Assembly (NCBI RefSeq): GCF_950295315.1 | Contig: NC_080164.1 | Span: 14,500,427 to 14,564,426 of the forward strand | Reading direction: 5' to 3' | Source: Erinaceus europaeus | Lineage: Eukaryota; Chordata; Mammalia; Eulipotyphla; Erinaceidae | DNA length: 64,000 bases | Shown: positions 1-11,285 of the stretch, in pieces | How the letters are laid out: every line of letters starts with the position of its first letter | How positions within the stretch are numbered: position 1 is the first letter of the stretch | Program-made: the position numbers and the translations under genes | The notes under the pieces: generated by a model | The model's input: the letters and a program-made list of their open reading frames with translations, nothing else | Told to the model about the DNA's origin: nothing | The model's database searches: none

Positions 1-130
1 CGCACAGTAAGACAAGCACTTTGCCCACTCAGCTATCTCCCAGCCGGTGATGGTGTTATGTTGAGGAATGCACGACTGGGTCGCGCCAGAGTATAAGTAT
101 GTGAGCCAAGATAGTAATCTTACCTTGCTA

Positions 131-150
131 AAAAAAAAAAAAAAAAAAAA
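131..150. repeat. A20 homopolymer
   Basis: Run of about 20 A, probably the tail of an old retroposon whose degraded body lies in the first 60 bases. Confidence 0.6.
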
Positions 151-539
151 GAAATTGAAAATTGCATCTCATCCTCCCCCTTAAAACTTTTTAAAGAGAG
201 ACCAGAACACAACTCCAGATGTGACTCTGGGGACTGAGTCTGGGACTCCCCGCAAGCCGTGTGTGTGCCCTGCTGGCTGAGTCACTCCTTCGCTCTGACT
301 GCCGGTGGCACCGGGGCTGCCTGCCGTCTCCCTGCTGCCGTCTTACATAATGTGCACGCCATGCATCACACAGCTGGGTGTGGCTGGGGAGATCGGGACA
401 AGCCAGAGCAAAACGCTGGAAGGCGTCTACGGTGCTGGTCCTGGAGGAGCTCAGAGGCTGGCAGCAGACTGCTGGCCAGGGAGCTGCTAGGGCAGCACTG
501 GGCATGGTGGCTTCATCCTCACCAGAATTCTTTTCTACT

Positions 540-752
540 TATTGTTTAAATTATTTTTACTTATTTGACAGAGACGGCCAGAAATCGAGAGAGAAGGGGG
601 TGATAGAGAGGGAGAGAGACAGAGAGACACCTGCAGCCCTGCTTCACCACTTGCAAAGCTCTCCCCCTGCAGGTGGGGACTGAGAGCTTGAACCCCAGTC
701 CTTGTGCATTGTTAAGATGTGCGCTCAACCAGGTGTGCCACCAGCCGACCCT
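540..752 (-). mobile_element. SINE-B, minus strand
   Basis: Near full length; the TTTGACAGAGACGGCCAG end is the tail side and the head lies at about 752. Sits in SF3B6 intron sequence. Confidence 0.85.
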
Positions 753-1254
753 GTCACCAGAATTCTTTAAGACAGGAAGAGATCAGGAAGATTATTTTTA
801 TGAGAACTGAAGCTCAGAGGAATTAAGTATTTTGCCCAGTTTTACATGATTACCTAGTGTCCAGTTAGTATGGGACAGTGATCTTACAATTAGCCCAGAA
901 ATATATTGTGCTGCTTTTCCATGAAAAGTTGGCAGGCAGTGGCCACTCAGACTATAAAAAGCCAGCAACCTGTGTAAGGTCACATGGTGAGTGACAAGAC
1001 CCAAAGTAGAATCTGTTTCCAGATCCCTAAATTGGGGAAATCTTGACACAATCCTTACCTGCCTAGAGCCAAGTTTCTTAACCCAACAGTCAGTATGCCC
1101 ACTGAAACCATATGCAAAACGTTGTGGATATTCTTCTGTAGAAAAGGTCTAAGGTCTTTATAAAATAAAGATTTGAGCTCATTTTCCTCCCCATGTAAGT
1201 AACAATGGTGAGACTTCTCAAGATATCACAAGGTTCTTAAAGGTAAGGACTCAG
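753..1254. other. SF3B6 intron, nothing recognised
   Basis: About 500 bases of apparently unique intronic DNA; no exon, RNA gene or repeat could be recognised on either strand. Confidence 0.5.
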
Positions 1255-1530
1255 GGGGAGTCGGGCGGTAGCTCAGAAGGTTAAGCGCACGTGGCGCAAA
1301 GCGCAAGGACTGACCTAAGGATCCCGGTTCGAGCCCTTGGCTCCCCAGCTGCAGGAGAATCGCTTCACAGGTGGTGAAGCAGGTCTGCAGGTGTCTGTCT
1401 TTCTGTCTCCGTGTTCCCCATCTCTCTCCATTTCTCTCTGTCCTATCCAACAACAATAACAACAGTAATAACTACAACAATAAAAAAACAAGGGCAACAA
1501 AAGGAAATAAATAAATATCTTTTTTAAAAA
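1255..1530 (+). mobile_element. SINE-A, plus strand, short form
   Basis: Complete: GGGAGTCGGGCGG head, box B GGTTCGAGCCC, hairpin body, CT-rich block, ACAACAACAA block and AATAAATAAAT tail. Confidence 0.9.
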
Positions 1531-1725
1531 AGGTAAGGGCTCAGGTCATAAAATTTTTCTTGGGCTGTCAGAGTGGCTCCCTTGGACAGTGGGCACGACC
1601 AAAGGGGGAACCTTGTCCTCAACACACTGAAGGAAACTTGATGCTGTGGTCTCTTTCACTCACTCTGCCTCCCTTCCCGTTCACCCCGCCCCCAAGAATC
1701 AAGAAATAGCTATTCTAATGTCAAT

Positions 1726-1843
1726 TGGGGGGGGGGGGTAGATAGCATAACGGTCATGCAAAGAGGCTCTCATGCCTGAAGCTCTGAAATCCCAGGTTCA
1801 ATCCCCTGCACCACCATAAGCCTGAGCTGATCAGTACTCTGGT

Positions 1844-1845
<2 letters not shown>
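1726..1845 (+). mobile_element. SINE-C, plus strand
   Basis: GTAGATAGCATAACGG head through CCACCATAAGCC to the TCTGGTAAAA end; followed directly by an AC microsatellite that grew in its tail. Confidence 0.85.

Positions 1846-1883
<38 letters not shown>
1846..1883. repeat. (AC)n microsatellite
   Basis: About 19 perfect AC dinucleotides grown from the SINE-C tail. Confidence 0.95.
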
Positions 1884-1885
<2 letters not shown>

Positions 1886-1889
1886 TTAA

Positions 1890-2390
1890 AATCTTAGAAA
1901 TCCTTTCAGATGGCTCCTTAGGTCATCATACTAAAGGTGACAACAGCTGTGGCAGTGTATTGTGTAGAGATTCAATTCAGAGTCAGATCTCATACTAACT
2001 CTCAGACAGAACAAAGGAGTGCGAGGTATGGACAGAGGAGGTCAAGTTGATAGCAACTGGACTGGGACTTAGGTGTGACTGCACTCCCCAAGCTGAAACA
2101 GCAATGGTAAAGCTCGTAAGTTCTATTACAAAGAGAGAGAAAGAGAGAGACGTTATCACGGAGTATTTACGTGGAGCTAGAAGGACACTTTGGTTCTGTA
2201 GAATAGGTGCGTCACCCACTCACTAGGCTCTAGTGCTGGTGACACAAATGAAAGCATCTATTACCCAAGAAAGGCATTTACTAGTTGTTCAGTTAATACC
2301 ACCGAGGGTTATGAGCACGAATTTCAATTTATCTTCTTCACTGCCGAGGCTTAACTGCTCTGGGCTTTTTCAGACAGAAAGAATGAGGCA
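1890..2390. other. SF3B6 intron, nothing recognised
   Basis: Unique-looking intronic sequence with no supported feature; the 74-codon minus-strand frame here has no family resemblance. Confidence 0.5.
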
Positions 2391-2510
2391 GTAGCCCGGT
2401 GGAGCAATGGACCAAGTGCTGCTCTCTCAAGCATCAAGTCCCAGGTCTGCTCTCTGGCATCACAGGTACCGGGATGACTCTCTCTCTCTCTCTCTCATTA
2501 AGACATATTT
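2391..2510 (+). mobile_element. SINE-D-like, plus strand, diverged
   Basis: GGTGGAGCAATGGACCAAGT head and CTCTCAAGCATCAAGTCC body, ending in a short CT run and ATTAAGA; an older member. Confidence 0.65.
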
Positions 2511-2674
2511 CTGAAAAAGAAAGAAACAAAGGGAGAGAGGGAGAGGCACCACAGTAGCCAAGCTTCCTCTAGCGTGCCGAAGGGGGGTTCCGCCCTGAGT
2601 GGTGCACAAAGCGGTGACACTACCCAGGTGCGCTACCTCGCCGGCACACCAGCGTGAACTTCAACGTGAATTCT

Positions 2675-2815
2675 TGTGGGGCGGCGAGACAGCTCACGTG
2701 CAGAGTGGGCTTTGCCGAGCACATGACTCGGGGTGAAGCCCAGCCCCCGCACTACCGAAGCTTTGGTGCTGTGGTGGTTTGCTCTCGGTCTCTCACTTCT
2801 ATCCTCCTACCTGGA
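2675..2815 (+). mobile_element. Old tRNA-derived SINE fragment, plus strand
   Basis: GGCGAGACAGCTCACGTGCAG head and GGGGTGAAGCCCAGCCCC body resemble a degraded tRNA-type SINE outside the four main families. Confidence 0.45.
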
Positions 2816-3142
2816 AAAAGTAAGACTTAAGTGGTGAAAGTACAATGACGACAAAGCAATAACAAAACACTTGGATTCCTGTAGTTATTTTCTATGCTTT
2901 TCAGCAGAAAGCAGTGGTTAGACACATTTTCTCGCTGTCTTTATACCCATTTACTTAATTTATTCAGGAGCTCTGAGCTCGGACAGTGAAAGCTGTTGAG
3001 AAGATGAGTCAATAAGAACAGTAGCTATGTCAGTGACCCGTGCCAGTTCCTGCTCACGCGTTGTTTCTTGATTAGCCTTGGCTCTCAGTGAGCTGGACCG
3101 TGAGTCCCAACAGGCATTTTTCCCTTACAAGAAAAACTCTGA

Positions 3143-3492
3143 GGGAGTCGGGCGGTAGCGCAGTGGGTTAAGCGCAGGTGGTGTGAAGTGCAAGGATCCT
3201 GGTTCAAGCCCCGGGCTCCCCACCTGCAGGGGAGTCGCTTCACAGGCGGTGAAGCAGGTCTGCAGGTGTCTATCTTTCTCCCCCCCTTTCTCTGTCTTCC
3301 CCTCCTCTCTCCATTTCTCTCTGTCCTATCCAACATCGAACAACATCAACAATGTCAATAATAATAATAATCACAACGAGGCTACAACAAAAAGGGCAAC
3401 AAAAGGGGAAAAAAATGGCCTCCAGGAGTGGTGGATTCATGGTGCAGGCATCGAGCCCAGCTATAACCCTGGAGGAAAAAACAAACAAACAA
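3143..3492 (+). mobile_element. SINE-A, plus strand, long form
   Basis: Complete copy with the 3' extension (ATGGCCTCCAGGAGTGGTGG to AACCCTGGAGG) before an A-rich tail. It ends about 170 bases from SF3B6 exon 2. Confidence 0.9.
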
Positions 3493-3662
3493 AAAAAACA
3501 CCCCTCTGATTTCAACCTGTGAAGTGTCTAGACTCTCAGGGCCACTGCAGCCTCTGTGAATGCATGTGGTGATCCTGCTACAAGTCATCACTAAATTATA
3601 GAGACCAACAGTTTTTGTTTTTTTTCCCCATAACAATGTTTCAGTAATCTCAATAGACTCAC

Positions 3663-3781
3663 ACTCTGATTTGACGAATAGGTCCATATTTTCCAAAAAT
3701 GTCATACATTTCTTCAGCTGTGATTTTGTATGGCAGGTTTCTTATATACAAAATCCGATTTACTTCAGGAGGAAGTCGAAT
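3663..3781 (-). CDS. SF3B6: SF3B6 coding exon 2
   Basis: 119 bp, entered in phase 0 and left in phase 2. The acceptor TTCTAG lies at 3782-3787 and the donor GTGAGT at 3657-3662. Carries the first half of the RRM, including RNP2 and Tyr22. Confidence 0.96.
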
Positions 3782-4813
3782 CTAGAATGAAAAACACTTA
3801 TTGTCACTCTAATGGGAGGCACTACTGTTTTTACAAGCTGTCAGTGATATATAACTTTTAAAATGACAAATAGGCTGTGAACTCCCAGGTTCAATCCCCA
3901 GCACCACCACATGCCAGAATTGAGCAGAATCATGACTGAGAGTGAAGTGCTGGCACTCTCCAGCCTGAGGTCAAGTTTGACCCCTGGCATCCTACACGCC
4001 AGACTGATGTTTATGTGACCACTACACGAAGTACTAATTTCAATTTCTTGTCATTCAGTTAATAAGTATTTCTTTCTTTTTTAAAATTTTATTTTTTTAA
4101 TCAACTATACCGCCTAGCCCCACAAATATTTCTCGAGCATCTTCTTTATAGCTACAACAAGCTAGACATTAGGATTACAAAGTGAAAGAAAAAAGGCAAG
4201 GATGGCCGTAAGGATCCCGGTTCGAGCCCCCGGCTCTCCCCACCTGCAGGGGAGTCGCTTCCCAGGCGGTGAAGCAGGTCTGCAGGTGTCTGTCTTTCTC
4301 TCCCCCTCTCTCTCTGTCTTCCCCTCCTCTCTCCATTTCTCTCTGTCTGATCCAATAACAATGACATCAATAACAACAACAACTACAATACAACAAGGGC
4401 AACAAACGGGAATAAAGAAATAAACAAATAAAAAAAATATATCGTAGGGGGAAGACGCTGATGGAGAATCCCCGAGCTGCAGGCTCAGGGAACCGGCGCC
4501 CTGTTTACCCGACACTCATCCAGGCTCCCGCCGCCGGGGTCCGGGAGCAGCTCGGGGTCCGCACGGTCGCGGCCAGGACTCCCGCCGGGTGTGGGGGCGC
4601 AGGTGGGGCTCACGCAGCACGTCCCCAGGGCCGAGCAGGGCGCAAGTCCGCGGACAGGCCGGTACAGCCCGGGTGTCCCCTTCCCTGGGCACCACGAGGG
4701 GCGAGAACACCCCGACCCGCGCCGCCCAGGAAGAGCAGCAGCCTCCCCCGGGCCTCCCCCGGCAAGACGGCCCCGATACTCACGTTCGCCCTCTTGGCCG
4801 CTTGCATCGCCAT
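3663..4813 (-). CDS. SF3B6: SF3B6 (SF3b14/p14), coding exons 1-2; 3' part outside window
   Basis: Small RRM protein of the SF3b complex in U2 snRNP, contacting the branch-point adenosine of pre-mRNA. Seen here: exon 1 (4784-4813) gives [10 protein letters not shown] and exon 2 (3663-3781) gives [20 protein letters not shown] onward through a KYGPIRQIR end, together about 49.7 of the usual 125 codons. The RNP2 strand (ILYIRNLP) is intact, and Tyr22, known to cross-link to the branch-point adenosine, is present. The start is the outer of two in-frame ATGs, in a good context (CCAAGATGG). Splice sites are GTGAGT after exon 1, CTAG before exon 2 and GTGAGT after exon 2 (phase 2). The remaining exons lie left of position 1. 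As far as visible it is essentially identical to the human protein, as expected for this very conserved gene. Confidence 0.97.
3870..3965 (+). mobile_element. SINE-C fragment, plus strand
   Basis: 3' half only: CCCAGGTTCAATCCCCAGCA to TGAGCAGAATC, in SF3B6 intron 1. Confidence 0.65.
4197..4438 (+). mobile_element. SINE-A, plus strand, 5' truncated
   Basis: Starts inside the head at GTAAGGATCCCGGTTCGAGC and keeps body and tail. It abuts the SF3B6 CpG island. Confidence 0.88.
4784..4813 (-). CDS. SF3B6: SF3B6 coding exon 1
   Basis: Encodes [13 protein letters not shown] at 4813, in-frame second ATG at 4807, donor GTGAGT from 4783 down. Confidence 0.96.
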
Positions 4814-4999
4814 CTTGGCGGGCTGGTGAGTTTACCGCCGCGAGCACTGGAATGCCCCCGGGCACCTCCGGGACTTGCTCAGGGGAAAGCGCCACACGAA
4901 AGCCAGCGAGACATGTACACTCAGCCCCGGCCGGAAGTTGCTGTGACACCCCGGAAAGTTGCCGTCTCACCGCCGAGACGTGATGACGTAACGTCCCTT

Positions 5000-5212
5000 C
5001 TTGTAAAGACTCCGGAGCAAAAAAGAACCCGAGAGAAAAATGAGGCCGGAGGCTTGAAAGGGGCGGACCCAGACGCGTCTGTGCGCCAGACAGGAAGGGG
5101 CGGGGTCTGAACGCGAAACGAAGGAGGAGTTCCGGCTGGGAGGGCCCTAAACCGGAAGTTGCTTGGGAGGGGCGGGGCCTGAGGGTCTGGATCCAGGTGG
5201 GAGTGAGCCCAG
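5000..5212 (+). other. FAM228B: Candidate first non-coding exon of FAM228B
   Basis: The sequence CCCAG|GTAAGTAAG at 5208-5221 is a near-perfect plus-strand splice donor inside the island, about 400 bases from the SF3B6 start and pointing away from it. In human, FAM228B starts head-to-head with SF3B6 (as I recall). The 5' edge given is arbitrary and no transcript evidence was available. Confidence 0.45.
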
Positions 5213-5471
5213 GTAAGTAAGGGGGCGCGGCCAGGCGTGGGGCCTTCCTGGTCTGCAGGGCGCACGCGCGTGGCTAACTGCGGCTTCCAGGGCTGGCGCG
5301 CCCCGTTTAGCGGGGTGTGCGGGCTTCCTTCTTGCGTGATGACCTGGCCGTGGCGCTGCCCGTGAACTTGGCATCACCAGATCGGGTCACCCCTTGACTC
5401 CCCGCAGCGAAACTCTCATCCATAATGGGACCTCCAGTGAGCACACCTGCACTTCAGTCCACTCTCTATTT

Positions 5472-5822
5472 CCTTATTTATTTATTTGCCTTCAGGGTTA
5501 TTGCTGGGGCTCGGTGCCTGCACCACGAATCCACTGCCCCTGGAGGCCATACCCCCCCCTTTTGTTGCCCTTGTTGTATCGTTGTTGTGGTTGTCATTAT
5601 TGTTGTTGGATAGGACAGAGAGAAATGGAGAGAGGAAGGGAAGACAGAGAGAGGGAGGGAAAGACAGACACCTGCAGACCTGCTTCACCGCCTGTGAAGC
5701 GACTCGCCTGCGAAGCGACTCCCCTGCAGGCGGGGAGCCGGGGGCTCGAACCGGGATCCTCACGCCGGTCCTTGTGCTTTGCGCCACATGCGCTTAACCC
5801 GCTGCGCCACCGCCCAACCCCC
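5472..5822 (-). mobile_element. SINE-A, minus strand, long form
   Basis: Complete, including the 3' extension at its left end. An extra GCGACTCGCCTGCGAA stretch near 5698-5713 is a short internal duplication of the hairpin block. Confidence 0.9.
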
Positions 5823-5999
5823 TATTTCCTTATTTTTTTTCCTTTTGTTGGCAGAGACAACTATTGAGAGGCGGGAAAGGAGGGAGGGAGAGACCTGCAG
5901 CCGGGCTTCAGTGTTCATGAAGCTTCCCCTCTGGCGACGGGGGCTTGAACCAGATCCCTGCACATGGCGCTTTACCGAGTGCACCACCGCCAGGTCCCG
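5823..5999 (-). mobile_element. SINE-B-like, minus strand, diverged
   Basis: GACAACTATTGAGAGG through GGGCTTGAACCAGATCC to CCACCGCCAGGTCCC; lies tail to head with its neighbours. Confidence 0.75.
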
Positions 6000-6044
6000 G
6001 CCTTCATTTCTTTCTTTCTTCTTCTTTTTTTAAGGCTTACTTGT

Positions 6045-6254
6045 TCTTTTTTTTTTTTTTAATCTTTATTTATTGAATAGAAACAGCCAGAAATCTAGAG
6101 GGAAGAGGGTGAAAGAGAGGAGAGACAGACACCTGCAGCATTGCTTCACCACTTGCAGAGCATTCCCCTTGCAGGTGGGGACCAGGGGCTCGAACCCAGG
6201 TCCTTGAACACTGTAACGTGTGCACTCAACCAGGTGCGCCACCACCCGGCCCCT
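6045..6254 (-). mobile_element. SINE-B, minus strand, 3' of TP53I3
   Basis: Near full length, in the same sense as TP53I3; its head begins about 144 bases after the stop codon and its tail supplies AATAAATAAA. Confidence 0.9.
6065..6074 (-). terminator. TP53I3: Candidate TP53I3 polyadenylation signal (SINE-derived)
   Basis: Overlapping AATAAA hexamers in the SINE-B tail, about 325 bases past the stop. No other AATAAA is visible between stop and SINE. Use as poly(A) signal is inferred. Confidence 0.45.
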
Positions 6255-6398
6255 CTTGTATTTCTTCAGGTGGGCTCTGCAGGAATCCAGTTGACGAACC
6301 AGGGTTTGGTCAGGTTTGTGTTACAGGCAGGCCTGGAGTGACTTGCTGTGAATGGGAAGGTGCGAGGTAGCCGTGGGCCCTGCTGCAGCCCTCCTCCT

Positions 6399-6581
6399 TC
6401 ACCGGGGCAGCTCCAGGACGATTTTGCCTACGTTCTTGTTGGTCTCCATGTACACGTGGGCCTCTTGGATCTCAGTGACGGGGAAGATCCTGTCCACAAC
6501 GGGCAGGAGACGTTTGGAGCCCTCCGCGGAGAAGAGGGGCAGGATTTGCTCCCTGAAAGCCTTCACCAGGACTTGCTTGTA
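6399..6581 (-). CDS. TP53I3: TP53I3 copy A coding exon 5 (terminal)
   Basis: 60 codons plus TGA (6399-6401). It opens YKQVLVKAF after a TTATCTTAG acceptor and ends GKIVLELPR, as in the human last exon. Confidence 0.95.
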   Translation of the reverse strand, partial: YKQVLVKAFREQILPLFSAEGSKRLLPVVDRIFPVTEIQEAHVYMETNKNVGKIVLELPR

Positions 6582-9500
6582 CTAAGATAAAGAAAAGGAA
6601 ACTGTCAGCCAGGAGGAGGCCTTGCTTTCTGCTCTCTCAGATGTGTACATATCTGAATGTGAATACAAGGGGAGCTGACCCTTTCACCACCAGCGGGAGG
6701 TACAAGTTGTGACCTTTGTGTAACCTCTGTTTGGTACCAGATAAACTGCAGCCTGGAGTGAAATCCCAGAGTCACTGACAAAAGTCAAAAAGTCAAAAGA
6801 CATTTTATGTAAAGGCTTCACACAGGAGGCAGCCACAAGCAGTCCTTATAGAGGTTCAGTTCCAAAGGGATGCTGAAGCTGTGCTGGGGCCCAGCACGGG
6901 TGAACCCACATTGGGAAATATCCCCAAAGCCACCTCCTGCCAGAATGCCACAGGGATTTCAGGAGCATACAGCCTGTTGAAGGCGGTGGCTTACTCATCT
7001 GTCTTACCTAAGAGGCTATCTTAGCACAGAGTTGGGTTCTGCTTTTGAAAGTACAATCTTGGAACTATTGGGAGAAATATTTCCAGTAGGTCCATTCAGG
7101 GGCCAGTTGGTGGCACATCTGGTTGAGCGCTCATGTTACAATGCGCAAGGACCCAGGTTCCAGTCCCTGATCCCCACCTGCAAGGGGAAAGCTTCACGAG
7201 TGGTGAAGCAGGGCTGCAGGTGTCTGTCTATCTCTCCCCCTTCCCTCTCGATTTCTGGCTGTCTATCTAATAAAGAAAATAAAGATAAAAAAATATTCTG
7301 AACTTTAAAAAGAATAAGAGAGAAAGTTCAGGGGGTTGGGTAGTAGCGCAGGTGGTGCAAAGCGCAAGGACCGGTGTAAAGATCCCGGTTCGAGCCCCCG
7401 GCTCCCCACCTGCAGGGGAGTCGCTTCACAGGCGGTGAAGCAGGTCTGCAGGTGTCTGTCTTTCTCCTCCTCTCTGTCTTCCCCTCCTCTCTCCATTTCT
7501 CTCTGTCCTATCCAACAACGAACGACATCAACAACAACAATAATAACCACAACAAGGCTACAACAACAAGGGCAACAAAAGGGGAGAAAATGGCCTTCAG
7601 GAGCGGTGGATTCATGGTGCAGGTACTGAGCCCAGCAATAACCCTGGAGGCAAAAAAAAAAAAAAAGAGAGAGAGAGAGAGAGAAAGTTCAAACAAATAT
7701 CTGGATATGTGGCAAAGCATAGGAGTTTAGTGGCCCGTGTAGGGCCAGAACTCAAACCTGGCTCAAACATCGTGGTTTGTGCTTTTCTGGCTGAGGTATC
7801 TCCAACCTTCCCCATAGGAAGCGTTTTCTAAGTTAAAAAAAAAAAAAATTGGGAGTCGGGCGGTAGCACAGCGGGTTAAGCGCAGGTGGCAGAAAGCACA
7901 AGGTCCAGTCCTCTCTCCATTTGTCTCTGTCTTATCCAACAATGATGGCATCAACAACAATAGTAACTACAACAATAAAACAACAAGGGCAACAAAAGGG
8001 AATAAATAAATAAACAGAATTAAAAAAATTTAACAAAAAATTAATTTTAGATATTGGACAGAGATAGAAATTGTGAGGGAGGAAGAGCTAGAGAGGGAAA
8101 CACCCACAGCACTGCTTCACCACTCCTGGAGGAAGACAGAGGGACTTGAACCCAGGTCCTTGTGTATTGTAATATGTACACTTTACTAGATACACCACGA
8201 CTCAGCCCCTGAAGTGTGTTTTTCAACTTTCATCTTTTTTTTAAAAAAATAATAAAAAGATTTATTGCTTTCTGAGAGAGAACCAGAGCATCAGACTGTG
8301 GTACCAGGAATCAAACTCAGACCCCATACCTGCAAATTCTGTGCTCTACCACTGCACACCTCTGCCAGCGCCACCATCTGTAAAGTTTCACTCGCCTCTT
8401 CCCAAGATGTTGGTGTCTCCCGACCAATTTGAATTAGTTTTGTGAATTGGGGTTACCTGTATTTGTCCATGTGGAGGCAGATTTCCATATAGGCTCCCTA
8501 ACTTAAGATTTATTTATTCAGTTTAATGAAAAGACCAGAGCACCACTTAGCGCTAACATCACACAGTGTCAGTTATTGAACCTTGAACCACACACAGGCA
8601 AGGCCTGTAATTACTGCCGAGCTATCTTCCTGCTAGCATCTGAATTTGAGAAGTGAGAAATCTCCCTGAGGTTATAGAAACGACTCCCTTTTTGAATAGT
8701 AGTTAAATTACATTTTCTTGGGGGCCGGGTGGTAGCGCAGCGGGTTAAGCGCACGTGGTACAAAGTGCAAGGACAAGTGTAAGGATCCCAGTTCGAACCC
8801 CCGGCTCCCCATCTACAGGGGAGTCGCTTCACAAGCGGTGAAGCAGGTCTGCAGGTGTCTCTCTTTCTCTCCCCCTCTCTGTCTTCCCTTCCTCTCCATT
8901 TCTCTCTGTCCTATCCAACAACGACAATAATAGTAACAACAACACTGATAAACAACAAGGGCAACAAAGGGAAAAAATGGCCTCTAGGAGTGGATTTGTG
9001 GTGCAGGCACGGAGCCCCAGTGATAACCCTGGAATCAAAAAAAAAAAAAATTACATTTTTTTGTCACCCAGCACTCACTTTTTGGTCCCTAGATCGCAGC
9101 AGACTGGTGATCAGACTTCCTCGTTTAAAAAGTAACTTGGAAAACAGAGGCCCGCTGACTTCAGCTCCTCCCATCAAGCCGTAGAGCACCCAGCGGCCAT
9201 CGAGCGCCAGGCAGTTGACGTTCTTCTCCCAGTAGGATCCGCCTATGCAGTCGAGAATCACGTTGACGCCAGCACCTTCCACATGGAGCACAGATTTGGA
9301 ATGCCAGTGAGACAGAGAGCTTGTTGCTTGTTGGGCGTAGTTACGGATAGATAAACACGGGCATATAAAGAAGCAGGAGCAAGTGCTGAGTGTCCAGGTT
9401 GGAACTGGAACCATCACCCATGAAACATGGCTGTAAGGAGCCAAGTGGTGGTCCAGCTGGTTGAGCACACGTTACTGTGCACAAGGGCCCCAGTTCAAGC

Positions 9501-11254
9501 CCTAGGTTTTCCCACACAGGAAGCAGTGAAGCAGGGCTGCAGGTGTCTTTGACACTCTTCCTCTTTATCTTCCCCTTCCCTCTTGATTTCTCTGTCTCTA
9601 TCCAATAAATAGAGTATAGAAAATAAAAACCTGGGAGTCGGGCGGTGGCGCAGCGGGTTAAGCGCACGTGGTGCAAAGAGCAAGGACCGGCATAAGGATC
9701 CCAGTTCGAGCCCCCAGCTCACCACCTGCAGGGGAGTCGCTTCACAGGCGGTGAAGCAGGTCTGCAGGTGTCTGTCTTTCTCTCCCCCTCTGTCTTCCCT
9801 CCTCTCTCCATTTCTCTCTGTCCTATCCAACAACAAGACATCAATAATAACGACAAAACGATAAACAACAAGGGCAACAAGAAAAGGGAAAATAAATAAA
9901 TATTTTAAAATAATAATAAAAGAAAATAGGAAGATAGCTGTAAATGGAGTTAATGAAATACTGAACTCTAGTGCACATGTGCAAATAGTTACAGTCAGTC
10001 TTGTATGGCCCCTGGCTACGACAAGAAAGAAACAGCAAAAGCACAGTCTGATATCTCCCCTGATCTCTGAAGAAAAAAAAAAAATTGATTACCCAGTTTC
10101 TAAAACCCAAGTGGCGGTCCAGGATGTAACACAGTGGATGTAACATAGTGCTGGACTCAAGAGTGAGGCCCCAAATTTGGTCTCCCGCAGCACATGTGAT
10201 ATCATGTGATATCAGAGTGATACCTGGTTCTCTTTCTCTCCCCCATCATTCTCATTAATGAATAAAATAAAATCTTTAAAAATAAAACTGTGTGGTGGTT
10301 CGGGAGGTGGCTCAGTGGATAAAGTACTGGATTCTCAGGCGTGAGGTTCCGAGTTCAATCCCCGGCAGCACATGTGCCAGAGTGATGTCTGGTTCTTTCT
10401 CTCTCTCTTCCTATATTGCTCATAAATAAACTCTTTAAAAAAATAAATAAATAAAACTGTGCGAGTCACACCACTTACAGTATGCACACAGTAGCCATCC
10501 TCTTCCTAAATACTGTCAGTCTTCACTGTCACACACCAGGGTTCTAGAATTGGCCAGGGCAGCTGGTGTATATATTTTTTAATTTATTTCCTTTCTGTTG
10601 CCCTTGTTTTATTGTTGTGTTATTGTTGTCATTGTTGAATAGGATAGAGAGAAATGGAGAGAGGAGGGGAAGACAGAGAGGGGGAGAGAAAGAAAGACAC
10701 CTGCAGACCTGCTTCACTGCCTGTGAAGGGATTTCCCTGCAGGTGGGGAGCCGGGGGCTCGAACCGGGATCCTCATACTAGTGCTTGTGCCATGCGCTAC
10801 GTGCGCTTAACCTGCCGCGCTACCGCCCAACTCCCCTACTGGTGTGTATTTTTAGCAGAGGCAAAACCCATCCAGAGGACTGGCTCGCCATCATCTCTGA
10901 AACTCCTGGCAAGCGGCAGAAGGCTGTTGTTTACCTTTGGTGAATTTCAGTGCTGCTTCAGAAAAATCCTCTTCTCTGTAATTGAAGCCAGCGGCTGCCC
11001 CGAGTTGTCCTGCCATCTGAAGCTTGTGCTGGGAGCCAGCGGTGACCAGAGGAATGGCTCCCGCCACGCGGGCGAGCTGGATGGCCGCTGTGCCCACACC
11101 ACTTAACCCTGCGTGGATGAGCACAGTTTCTCCAGCCTGAACGTTTCCTGGGACAGAAAGGACAGAAACCATCTTCTTTACTGCTGCAAAGGCCTGCCCT
11201 ACCACGACCTCTGGGACCCTGGCACCACCAAATGTCTGATCGCTCCCTTCTTTG

Positions 11255-11285
<31 letters not shown>

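Larger units (their letters stand above)
4450..5340. promoter_or_regulatory. CpG island, divergent SF3B6 / FAM228B promoter
   Basis: Very GC- and CpG-rich stretch covering SF3B6 exon 1. No TATA box is obvious, and CGGAAGTTGC / CCGGAAG motifs of the ETS type recur at about 4930, 4949 and 5153 (seen). Ribosomal/spliceosomal housekeeping promoters are commonly of this type (known). A plus-strand donor at 5213 suggests bidirectional use (inferred). Confidence 0.8.

Noticed and set aside
1255..1345. tRNA genes at the many box A/box B sequences
   Set aside because: All examined sit at SINE heads followed by SINE bodies; none has a free-standing cloverleaf with its own terminator.
4485..4970. Frames of 122-173 codons in the SF3B6 CpG island
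   Set aside because: Stop codons are scarce in GC-rich DNA. The frames overlap on both strands and ignore the SF3B6 exon 1 donor; no family resemblance.
5394..5867. A 157-codon plus-strand frame and dozens of similar frames containing [14 protein letters not shown] or CRWGAGGSN
   Set aside because: These are translations of SINE-A in various frames; the same peptides recur at more than 30 places with the repeat.
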